Below, piece after piece: positions 12,701 to 24,700 of a stretch of DNA of 64,000 bases. Origin of the DNA: Berberis thunbergii (Eukaryota; Streptophyta; Magnoliopsida; Ranunculales; Berberidaceae); assembly GCA_003290165.1 (NCBI GenBank), contig QNQO01005760.1, positions 78,579-142,578 of the forward strand, read 5' to 3'. Within the stretch, counting starts at the first letter, position 1. Every line of letters begins with the position of its first letter. Made by a program: the position numbers and the translations under genes. Under the pieces are notes generated by a model. It had not been told where the DNA came from and searched no databases. It was given only the letters and a program-made list of their open reading frames with translations.

Positions 12701-15700
12701 TACATGTAATTCTTTCAATGTAAATATCAATATAGAGTATTCTCTTAATCTCTTAACACAAACGTTAAAAGCGAAATGGTGATTAGTGTGTGTATGTTTG
12801 TAGCATTGAAATTTGAAATATAAATTATGTTAATTGTTTTCTCTTGTATGACTTTATAATACTCACTAAGCTTGTGGATAGCTCACCCATCTCATGATTC
12901 TATTTTCAGGTCTTCAGCTAGAGGTGGTCCACTGTACAACTAGTATTTTTTAAAAGGGTCAATTTTTTGTATGTTTTGTATAAATGTTGTGAGTTGTAAA
13001 TTAGGAAAATCTTCCCTTTGTTTTTGGATCAAAACTGATGTTGTGAGCAAGTGTTGCATCTCATGGAAATAGTGTAATTTCATTTTTTAGATGTTATTTT
13101 CAAATCATATTGATTGAAGTTTTGTTGTTGCTATCACGTCACATTCTGGATGTGGGTCCACTCGACCATCGAGAATGAGGCGTGACAATTTTGGTATTAG
13201 AGCTAGAGTGCTAGATTCTATAGACTGATCGAGTCAAGTTATACTAGTGGACCTTAGAGTATTTATTAGTTTATTAGTCTAGATATCAGGTTTTGCATGG
13301 AATTGCATATTTGTCTTACCAAATTTTATTGGCAGATATTCTTAATTGATTGAATTGAGCTCTATACGAATGATCGTTTGTTTCTAATATGGAAGGAGAA
13401 CAAGTTATTGAATAACCAAATGATGATTGAATTAGGCGGTTGGAGGATGCACTAACAAGGTTGGCAGATAATCAGGCTATATTCTTTGAATTGCAGAGTA
13501 CCCAACCATTTGCACCTGTAGCACCACCTAGAGCCCCAGTCCCAGTAGTTGCACCTACTAAGGTAGGCGTGTTGATTGAAAAATTTTAAATGATAAATCC
13601 ATCTAAATTTACAGGAACATGCCAAGAAGTTGAAGCGGAGAATTGAATAAAGAGGATTAAACAGATATTTGATGTCATGGAGGTGAAAGAGGAACAAAAA
13701 GTGAAGTTGGTTACTTTTATGTTTAATAGTGAGGCACTTCATTGGTGGGAGGCCACTGAAAGGTCATTAACTATTCCATCAAATGATGCCTCAGCTCTAG
13801 TAATCTTTCCTACGGTAACATGGGTACAGTTTCTTAAGGCTTTTAATGAGAAGTACTTTTCTGTTTCATATCAATGTGAAATGCACAAGGAATTTGTACT
13901 ACTAAAGCAGGAAAAAATGTTTGTTTCAGAATATGAAGCAACGTTTCATGCTCTGTCTCGTTTTGCATCTAAGTTAGTAGACACGGAGCAAAGTAAATGT
14001 GAAAAGTTCGAGATGGGGCTAAAATTTTATATTAGACAACGAATTTCTATCTTCCAGTGTGACAAGTTTGTATAGTTGATTGATAAGGCGAAGGTAGTTG
14101 AAAGCGATGTGCAAGAAAAAGGTGAAAAGATGGAAAATTTTAAGAAGGCGCGCTCTTAACACTTGACCGTCAACAACTTCTAAATTTGCAAGTGGGAAAT
14201 GGCAGGGTACCCAATCAAATAGAATGTCTATTCCACAACAGGTGAGACATCCGTCAGATAAAGGGCATGGTTCTTCTAGTTAGAAAATAAACTTTTCGGA
14301 ACAACTATTTGAATCTCAAGGGAGAGGTTTTAATAATATTCGCGTTGAAAATGTGGTTTGTTATAACTGTAATCAGAAAGGGCATTATGCTAGAGATTGC
14401 ACACAGCAAAGGACACATAAACGTAAGTGTTTCGCTTGTGGACAACAAGGTCACTTAAAATGGGCATGTCCAGAAAATAAAGCTCAAGCATCATCAGTTG
14501 GGAATTGCACCTGTTGGAGGAAGTTGTATGACTAGTACTTCTTGGGGTAGAGGTATTGGTTCCTCATCGAGAACAACAACTCAAGGTAGGGTTTTTGCAA
14601 TGACACAGCAGAATGCCCAAGCTACTCCAGAGGTAGTAACAGGTGGGTAGAAATGTGCATGTTCTCATAGATCCTAGTTCTACACATTCAGTTATATCAT
14701 TAGCATTTGCAATGTATATAGATCAAATCCTTACTTCATTAAATCATATTATGTTCATATCTCCTCTTGTTGTTGAGGAAGTGACGACTCATATCATTTA
14801 TAGTAATTGTATTCTCAAAGTAGGAGCAATGAATTATCAGTTGATTTATTGTCTTTGGATATACATGATTTTGATGTAATTCTGGGGATGGATTGGTTGT
14901 CTTCCTATCATGCGTCTATTGATTATTTTCGCAAGGAAATCATGTTCCAAATATCAGGGGAATCACCATTTAGTTTCAGTAGGGAATGCAGTATTACTCC
15001 AGGTTGTTTTATTTTTTCTATGATAGCAAGAAAATTATTGAGGAAATGATGTTAGGGTTACTTAGCACATATTGTAGACACTAAGACTAAGGGTATGCAG
15101 TTGGCAGAGACACTTGTTGTATGTGAATTTCCTGATGTGTTTCCAATAAGTTGCCTAGTCTACTAGATAAGTTGCCTAGTCTACTAGTAGACAGAGATAT
15201 TGAGTTTACTATTGAATTGGTTTCGGGTACACAGACTATTTCCATTGCACCTTATCGGATGGCTCTTTTGGGATTAAAGAAATAAAAAATTCAACTACAA
15301 TATTTGCTTGATAGGGGATTTATCAGGCCTAGTGTTTCACCATGGGGAGCTCCAATAATATTTGTAAAAAAGAAAGATGACACTATGAGGTTGTGTAATG
15401 ATTATCAACAACTCAATAGGGTGATTGTTAGAAACAAGTATCTCTTACCTCGTATCGATGATTTGTTTGATGACTTACAAGGAGCCAAAATGTTCTCAAA
15501 GATTGATCTTAGATCTGGATACCATCAGTACAAAGTTAAAGATAGTGATGTTCCTAAGACTGTTTTTCATACGAGATATGGCCATTATGAGTTCTTGGTA
15601 ATGCATTTTGGTCTAACTAATGCTCCCGCCACTTTCATGGACTTGATGAATCGAGCATTTCAAGCTTATCTTGATTCCTTTGTGATAGTGTTCATCGATG

Positions 15701-18700
15701 ATATTTTAATTTATTCACAAAGTGAAGAGCAACATACGGAATATTTGTCCATTGTATTGCAGACTTTGAGAAAAGAGCAATTATATGGTAAGCTAAGTAA
15801 ATTTGATTTTTGGCTAGATGGAGTTGTTTTCTTGGGACATGTAATTTCAGGAGATGGCATTTTTGTTAACCATCTGTATCTGCACCCAAATCCTCTTGCA
15901 GCACCCCAAAACTATTGGTTAGCGCTAACTCCACCCCATGACTATTCTTCATGCCACTGACCCCCCCCCCCCCCCCCCCCCCATGAGGAGTATCTATTGA
16001 GTCATCCGAATCAGAATCTGCCATATCAATGCCTTGCCCTTCGTTTATGATTACTCCCTTGTTAGCGGTAATAGTGGCATCGAAGGTCACTTTCCTCTTT
16101 CGTTTTTCTTCTAATACAAACTTATCCTTATATGGAACGAAACCTCATTTTTTTTTTGGTGTTGTGGACTCTACCTTATCACTTTCCTTAGGAAGTTGAG
16201 ATTCTGTATGAGTTTGACCCTTTTTAGGAAACTTTCCAACTTTCAAAATTTCTTAGTGATCTTTCACTCTTTCACGGATTTCCTACTATCCGAGGACTCT
16301 TCCTTGGGAGTGGCTTGCCCCTCGTCTTCTCTTGCACGATGAGCTTTCATGGCCTTGAAGCTTACATGTCGTACAAAAGAGAGGTTTGTACTGATACACA
16401 ACCTCTTGAGTCCAAGAGTTAACGCCGAGAACGTTCATTTGAAGAGTATTTTGCACTGCCTTCTTTTTATTCATTTCCACACAAATGCGTGCTACACTAG
16501 GGCTTAGAAGAGTAGCAATCGCCATATCCATTGCCAAGAACCTCCCAAGCGAATCACCAATTGACTTGAGCATGCTTGGGTGAAAGAAATTAAGCAGTAG
16601 ATCCGGAAGTTTGATCCAAACCGGCGCATACGATGAGTCGGTCTTGTAATCAAAACCCAGATGCCATCTAAACAATCGAAACCAGAAGCCTTTGGTGTGG
16701 AATTTTTCCCTTGCTAGAGCTCGAGTAACACCCTCTTCATTGCTAAAACGTAATAGTAAATATTTAGAATCTATCACCCCCACAATGACTTCTCCCGGGA
16801 TCTCCCAATGGAGGTTGATGTAATCCCTATTCTCCTTAACTGATGGCCTCTTCCCTGCAAACTTCATAATTAGAGCATTAAAAACACTTGATCTTGTAAA
16901 ATAAGTGGGGGAGTAGGTGATATTCGTAACGCCATCCTCCATGGAGGCAGGGTATTCCGGAAAAAAAACTCCATCTTCTCTGATTTTGATCCAACAACAG
17001 AAGCAAAAGGAGGATGTTTTTGTTTCATGTATAAGAGTTTACACCCACGATCGAGGAGGATTCTGGATTGGTCTTGAGGCAGAAGCCGAAGTCAGAACAA
17101 ACACGAGAAGGGTGTTGTTGTCTACAAGGATGGAGAACCCTCAGGCACCGATGGACCAACGCACATACAATTATCCTGCTTGCTTGCTGTAGAGAACATG
17201 GTTCTATATTCAGCTTCTGCACAGGATCTGGCCACTGTTGCATGCTTCTTACTCTTCAAATTTCTAAGATGACTTCCCATGAACACACAGTCACCAATGG
17301 TGGACTTTCTATCTGAGGGGCTCGACTGACAAGGAGAGCCAATCTGCATCTAAGAATGTTGAAATAAAAAGTGATATGTTTGCTGCCAATCGAAAGACGT
17401 TCCAGAAAAAGGCCTTTGGACGAAAAATTCACCAAGTGCCATATTAACAATTGACGCGAATTTAGCTCTCATCACTGAGAAAATTGAAGTTGTTGTGAAT
17501 TGAGAAAGGCCAACTAATGTTATTGAAATTTGAAGCTTCTTGGGTCTAGTTAGGTATTATCATCGTTTTGACCAAAGTTTTTCTTCTGTATCTATGTCTT
17601 TGACACAGTTAACCAGGAAAGGGGTAAGGTTTGAATGGACAGATGAATGTGAACACAGTTTCGAAGAATTAAAGATCAAATTGGTCTCAGCACCCATCTT
17701 AGCCATTCCTTTTGAACACAGAAATTTCGTGGTTTATAGTGATGCATCTCTTCATGGTTTAGGATGTGTATTGATGCAGTATGGGAGGGTTATCACTTAT
17801 GCATCCATACAATTGAAAACTCATGAGCATAATTATCCTCCACATGACCTTGAATAGGCTGCTATTATCTTTGCATTGAAGATATGGAGACATTATCTTT
17901 ATGGTGGGACGTTTGAAATTTATACTGATCATATGAGTTTGAAATATATATTTGCACAGAAAAAACTGAATTTGAGACAGCGAAGATGGATGGAGTTGAT
18001 TGAAGACTATGATTGGGCAATTCACTATCATCCAGGAAAAGCTAATGTAGTAGTTGATGCTCTGAGTAGAAAGTCGTCGAAAAATTTAGCACACATCCGA
18101 GCTATTCAAATGAACCTATTTGCGGATTTGAGATCTCTGAGAACAGTGAGAAATGACACAGCTTTATTGGCTACTTACTTTGAGACCAATGCTAGTTGAG
18201 ACAATTCAAGAGGCTCAGAGTTCTGATCCAGAGCTACTTAAGATCAAGGATGAAGTGAAAAATGACTTTCAATCAGATTTTATTGTTAGAAATAACGGTA
18301 AACTAATGTTTGGGACTCAATTATGTGTTCCGAATGATGATAATTTGAAAAGAGAAATTCTTGAGGAAGCTCATAGTTCAACTTATGCTATGCACCCAGG
18401 TAGTACCAAGATGTATCATGATTTACATGAGCACTATTAGTGGATGGGAATGAAAAGAGAAATAGCCGAATTTGGGTCAAAATGTTTGATTTGCCAGCAA
18501 GTTAAGGCCGAGCACCAACACCCTGCAGGTTTACTACAACCTCTACCTATTCCTGAATGAAAATGTGAACATGTAATAATGGATTTTGTATTCGGTTTAC
18601 CTCACACTCGAACAGGACATGATTCTATTTGGGTGATAGTTGATATTTGGGTGATAGTTGACAGACTTCAGCTCATTTCATTCCAATAAAGACTACTTTC

Positions 18701-21700
18701 AGTCTTAGTAATTTGGCACAAACTATGTTGATGAGATTGTTAGATTGCACGGTGCACCTGTTTCAATTGTTTCAGATAGAGATCCAAGATTTACATCTAA
18801 GTTCTGGCCTAGCTTAAAAGAAGTCATGGGAACTTCTTTGAAATTTAGTACTGCATTTCATCCTCAGACTGATGGGCAATCAGAACGTACTATTCAAACT
18901 CTTGAAGATATGTTACGAGCATGTGTATTGGAATTTCAAGGCAATTAGGATGTCCACCCACCACTAATAAAATTTGCTTATAATAACAGCTATTAAGCTA
19001 TTATTGATATGGTTCCTTATGAAGTTTTATATGGTAAACGATGTCGAACTCCTATGTGTTGAACTGAAGTTGGGGAAAGAAAATTGTTAGGCCCAGAGAT
19101 CGTTCAAGCAACTACTGATAAGATCAGGATGATTCAAGAAAAATTGAAGATAGCACAGAGCAAACAAAAGAGTTATGTTGATAATAGAATAAGGGGCTTA
19201 GTGTTTGACAAATATGATTTAGTTTTCTTAGAGCATCTCCATGGAAGGGTGTTATGAGATTCGGAAAGAAATGGAAGCTAAGTCCTCGATACATTGGACC
19301 ATTTGAGATAACGAAACGTGTGTGTCTTATAGCTTATCGATTAGGGCTGAACAAAAAACCAATCAAACCGATTAAACCGATCAAAACCGAACTGATTGGT
19401 TAAATTCGGTTCGAATCGGTTTCAGTTTTAAAAAATTCAAAACCGAAGTGGTCGGTTCGATTTTCGGTTTCTATGTGATTTTAACCAACCAAATATATAT
19501 AATAAATAATACATATTTTATATAATATGTTTAAAATAGTCGATCGGTTCGATTTTATTTTGGTTTTAGTCGGTTCGGTTACGGTTTGCATAAATTAGAA
19601 TTGGTTCGGTTTTGTTAATGGTTGGTTCGGTTTGAAATTTTTAAAACCGGCATAAGTCGGTTCGGTTCACAGTTTAGGTGAAAAACTGAACCGACGGTCG
19701 GTTTTCAACCCTATTATCGATTGGCGTTACCCCCGAGCTTGGCACTGCTTCATGATGATTTCCATGTTTCTATGCTCCGAAAGTATATACTAGACACATC
19801 ACATGTGTTAACAAAACAACCTATAGAATTGAAAAGAGATCTTTCATATGTTGAAGAACCGGTACAAATTTTAAATCAAAGAGAGCAAGTACTGCATAAC
19901 AAAACCATTTCACTGGTTAAAGTATTGTGGCGTAGTCATTCAATTAAAGAAGCAATGTGAGAAAGTGAAAATAGTATGAGGAAGCAGTATCATCATTTAT
20001 TTCAGTCAGGTAAGTAAATTTCGGGGACGAAATTCTAATTTGGAGGGAAGAATTGTGAAATTTGAATCTTGAAAACATGCATTTCATACATTGTTATATA
20101 TCTCAAACTCATTTAAAGCACAAGTTTGAGAACGAGTAAATTGTTTTGACAGAATGTTGGGTTCAAAGAGTGCGTGCGAGTTTAATTGGTTGATTACGGA
20201 TTTTTTTTTACAAAACATGTTGAGAACACACTTATACGAGAAAATTTCGTCAAGTAGCGCTCTTAGAAAATTTTGAGGTGCTTAGTGGAGTCTTACGAAA
20301 TTTTAGGACTAAAACATAAATATGATATATGACTGCCGCCTCATGTTATTTAAGTAACGCATGGCAATAAGTCTTTTACCTTCATCCTTTTGATTTTACA
20401 AGCAAAGAGCTCCCAAAGAGATACAACATATTCTCTTTTAGAAACTTGACTGAATTTGGAAGGGATCCTCAATTAGGTACTTGTTTATGCTTGAATTTTG
20501 AACTATAAGTTTTGCTTAAGGTATAGGATAGATTTGATGTTGTGTAAGATCAGATAAATCATGGTTTCGTGTTGTTTAAGGTCATGGAAATTAGAATTAT
20601 CATGTTGTTTAGGATCATATTAAGTAAGGTTTATGATATGGAGAATTGTATAGATGATTCGATGTTTATATGGTGTATATGCAAATTCGGACTGATTTGC
20701 ACACTGTGTATGAAAATTGGTGTGATCTGCTATACACAACTTCGAAATCTACTTTGGAACACAACTGAAATTATTATGAAATTTATAGTGTAATATCAGA
20801 TATAGCATATATAATGAGAGGTGGGGTTATGTTAGAAAGGGAGGGATCGTGTATGAGTTTTGTGCTTCACAAGGAAGCATGGTTACTCTTTTATCGTGTT
20901 CATACATTCATTTATTCCATGAGCTTGTGTTTTACATATTCTATAAGTAAATGTGTGATTCATATTGAGCTTAAGCCTATGTCATTTTATTTAGGTTCAG
21001 AAAAAGCTCCGACTACATCTCAAACACCTAAAGAGTAGAGTGCACATCGAGTAAGGCATCAGTTGGTTTAATGTGAATATAACTGTCATATTTTTTAGAA
21101 CTAATATTCATTTCTTTGTTGTAGAATAAATTGTTATGTTGTCGTGGTTATTTAATATGTTATCGTCTCACATTTCAGATGTTAAAAGGGGAATGATTAT
21201 TTATTATATTATCATCTCACATTCCAAACGTTAAAAGTGGAATGGTAATGTTACATTATCGTCTCACATTCCAAATGTTAAAAGCAGAATGGTGATTAGA
21301 ATGTGTATGTTTGTAACATTAAAATTTGAATTGTAGATTGTGTGAATCGTTTTCTCTTGTATGACTTTATAATACTCTCACCCATCACAATATTCTATTT
21401 TCAGGTCTTCAGCTAGAGGTGGTTCACTGTACAGCTAGTCTTTTAGAAGGGTCGAGTTTTGTATCTTATGTTTCCTTAGCTTGTATCAATAGCACATATG
21501 TTTTATGTAAATGTTGTGAGTTGTAAATTAGGAAAATCTTCCCTTTGTTTTTTAATCAAAATTGATGTTGTTTTGAACAAGTATTGCATCTCATGTAAAT
21601 AGTGTAATTTCATTTTCTAGATGTTATTTAAAAATTATATTGATTAAAGTTGTGTGGTTGCTATCATGTCACATTTTGTGGTTGCTATCACGTCACATTT

Positions 21701-24700
21701 TGGAGGCGGGTCCCACTCGACCACCTGGAATGAGGCGTGGCATCAATGATTTTTTTAGGTAATGCTACTGAGAAACATGGCATGCCATCCTCAAATATTT
21801 TTGTATACTTCCACATTGACTTCAAGTGCTTGGAATAACATATCAAAATTTGCAAGGAGAAATGATTCAAAGTTCAAAGGACAAAAGAATAATTTAAATA
21901 TAGTTCTAGAATGAATAGATGAAAATTCATTATAGAATTGTTTTAATTAGACAACAAATATTTAGTTTTGGGGGTCATAGATGGATGTGTTGGTACATGA
22001 CTACATACTTAAATATTATTTAATTATAATACTTAATAGAATAAAAGCTCAAGTCGACCCATCGTCCCAAATAAGACCATCACTCATATCAATTATTGTC
22101 CAGTAAAAAGTATTGTACCCATACCATTGAGCGATCCCATTTTCGCATAACTATGGGTTGATGGTTACAAGTAAAAAGGTTGTTTTTGAATATATACCCA
22201 AACGCAACCTAAACCTCGGGAAATTTTGGACGGCAGATTTTGTCTTGAAGTAGCCTCAAGTTACTCACCCTTGAAGATAGTGAGAATGGTGGTGATGATG
22301 TCAGTGTCCTTGGTGTAGGATTACAAAAGTGAAGATCACCAAGACTATGATTACGAACGAAAGACCCTTGTATGTGCAAATTTGGAGAAGTGAAATATTT
22401 TACAATCAAAATGCCATATGCTTGTTGTTTCTTTGGACAAGTATAAGGCATCCACTCTAGGTTCTGTGAAACAAGTAGGGCTTTGGATGGAAACAATGGG
22501 GAGGGAAGGTGATCATAAAGGGCTCATGATATAGGAGCTAGGTGTTATGGAGAGCTTTGAGGTGAGTGGAATGCAGAGAGATGGCGGCGAGGATGTTGAC
22601 AAGGACAATGCGGTAATATGGAAAAGGGAAGGAACAACCCAATGGATTTGGAGGGTAGAGATGAGATCTTGGAAATTATTGATCATGGTTGTGAATCCCA
22701 AGATTAATCTAATGGATGACAACATAAAGAAGGCGAAAGTTTCTAAAGAGTGGTTATAGGACCACTTCGATGGCACATGCATGTAGTTTTTGTTGAGTCC
22801 GCCAATAGCAGACTGGACCAAATACCGACCCTTGGGCATACAGACACAAGGGGCTCATGCTTAGAACCCCCAATAGCAGACTGGACCAAATACCGGCCGT
22901 TTGGCATAGGCACAAGAGGCTCATGCTTAGAGGCCCCAAAAAAAGTACTTGTTCTGGGGGCATCAGATTTCTTAACAAATAAATAAATAAACTTTTTTAA
23001 ATTTTGATATTATACATACTGTTCCACAAAAATGCTGTCAAAATGGTTCTTGTATGCTGGTATATGTTCTTTAAACTTTAAAATCTATTTGACAGGTCTA
23101 AGGTTCAGACCCATGCAGCCCGATTTTATTTTACTTTTTTTATTGATAATTAATCACATTTAATTCAAGCTAATGGTTTTTCTTAGGGAACCCATGCATG
23201 CAATCTGATTTTAATTTGAGCTCAATAAAAACTAAGCATTTTGGTTTGTATGCATGGTTAGAGTTAGTAACAACATTTTCACTTTTATTAAGGTTTACCA
23301 TACAGTTTCGATGAAATTCACTAGTCAAGGTTTTTTGTAATATGCATCTAAATTTCTAATAGCTTAGAATATAATGCTGCCATCGACACCTTAAATTTAT
23401 CAGATGACAGAATTTATCAGATGACAGAATGTTGGATGATGAAGAAGATAGAAATAGTTAATAATGTTATAATTTTGCAAAACTAATACCAATGAATTAA
23501 TACATTTTATTTGCCAGTAATTCATGTCATGAGAATATTAGAGTTTAACAAAATTTGAACTTGAAATGAAAGACTTTTAAGTATGAGTTATGGATAAAGA
23601 CTTTGCCTTTCAATTACGCAACTTATTTTCTGGGAAATTATTTTTTGGTGTGTAATTGCGCACAATTTGAAGGGGCCTCCTTGGCCACCACTCCTGAGCC
23701 TACAAGGCTGAACGAAAACAACTTAAAGGTCGGGTTGTGCATTCGGTATGCTCTATTAAATTGGACAATGCCACATCTCTTCCGGCACCGATAGGTAAGA
23801 TGAAGAGTGTTTCCATAACTCATGTGGTACAGGGCCTGCTTGGAAGTGGGATCTGCAGAATCTTTGAAAGTCGATCTCAATCTTGGATCAAATTTTAATC
23901 TGATTCTATTCAAGGTAGGAAAGTTTGTGCTTCATTATGAAGAGATTAGAAGGGAAGCCTTGGACATGTTCGACAAGGAAAGATTGGTGGGAATCAAGAT
24001 AGGAAATGGAAGAGGACGATAACAAGCTTTGAGGATTATCTTCAAGGTCAAAAAGAGGATTATTGTGGCCATAGACCCTATGCTCGGTGAGGTTGAGGAC
24101 TCTTCCCTTTTGAATTTCACCCAAATGCTTAATATCAGCTCAACTAGGCCAAATTAGTAGAGATATATTCAGTTTATGAAAATAGAGTGACTTTACCGTG
24201 GAGTATGTATTCATCCTTGTGACATCAAATCCGCGATCAGTTAAACCTTCCTCTGCAATATATCACAGTAAACAAACATACATCATAAACAAATCCATAC
24301 ACATAAAATCTTTGTTTAATATATCACAGTAAGCATGCAAAATAAAACTCACTATAATATTTTGCGATTCTACAAATAATAGATTCATACACATAAAATT
24401 TGCAAGATAAATGCACAGATGATTGTTGTGATACTGTGTCCTTTTATGAATCTTTAAATTTCCTGAAACGCACTGAACTCTGCTTGAACTTAGTTACTTG
24501 TGGACCATCTTTCATCTATGCTAGGCTTGCTTGATTCCCCCCTTAAGCCAAACATTAAGGTTTTTTCATGATGAAAAATGATCCTTATTGCTATTTGAAA
24601 CAGGATAAAAAGAAAATAAAATAAAAACAAATTTAAAAATAAAAAAAATAAAAAACCAGAATACAAAGACAAAAAGAATGTAGATCCCATTTCATGCACA

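Larger units (their letters stand above)
8061..12758 (+). mobile_element. Ty1/copia retrotransposon nested in the gypsy LTR
   Basis: This 4.7 kb element has very short LTRs (8061-8216 and 12607-12758), termini TGTTACAG...TTAACA and a perfect 5 bp duplication caaac (8056-8060 and 12759-12763). The empty site is preserved in the 3' gypsy LTR, where cacattccaaacgttaaaag is uninterrupted near 21220. Order gag, protease, integrase, RT, RNase H is that of copia. Short LTRs suggest the Ale/Retrofit lineage. The two LTRs differ by about three substitutions and one 4 bp indel, so the insertion is fairly recent, yet pol already has stops and a deletion. Confidence 0.93.
7449..13187 (+). repeat. 5' LTR of the gypsy element, split by a copia insertion
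   Basis: The LTR begins TGTGAGATTTGAATC and ends GAGGCGTGACA. The copia element plus its 5 bp duplication accounts for 4703 bp, leaving about 1036 bp of LTR against 1689 bp in the 3' copy. The difference comes from material around 20560-21240 that is missing here. Confidence 0.8.
15869..17482 (-). mobile_element. Insertion in gypsy pol made of LINE ORF1 and copia pieces
   Basis: About 1.6 kb of unrelated, mostly minus-strand sequence separates the RT ([11 protein letters not shown]) from its continuation (KIEVVVN, then LTQLTRK). From high to low coordinates it holds a copia RNase H fragment, a DUF4283/zinc-knuckle ORF typical of plant L1 LINE ORF1, and an ORF1 linker, with a 22-base C run at 15961-15982. 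I see no clear target duplication, so one composite insertion and two successive events are both possible. Confidence 0.7.
7449..21742 (+). mobile_element. Ty3/gypsy chromovirus-like LTR retrotransposon carrying nested insertions
   Basis: This plus-strand gypsy element sits in HEMD intron 6. The LTR start TGTGARATTTGAATCTTGAA occurs at 7449 and again at 20054. The 5' LTR ends GTGACA at 13187, followed by a primer-binding site. Domains in order are gag, CCHC knuckles, protease, RT (FIDDI), RNase H, integrase and a chromodomain-like tail. This gag-pol order, with integrase after RNase H, defines Ty3/gypsy. The polypurine end (ttcggggacgaaattc, then ggagggaag) resembles Tekay/Del elements. Flanking 5-mers are tcacg and tcaat, so no exact target duplication remains. 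Many stops and three nested insertions make it non-autonomous. Confidence 0.85.

Noticed and set aside
22209..22839. Open stretches of about 95 and 108 codons in HEMD intron 6
   Set aside because: No recognisable motif, no splice context, and both lie within an intron of a gene on the same strand. A gene-fragment origin is possible but unsupported.
23638..24124. Overlapping open stretches on both strands near HEMD exon 6
   Set aside because: No family resemblance, stops on either side, and intronic location.
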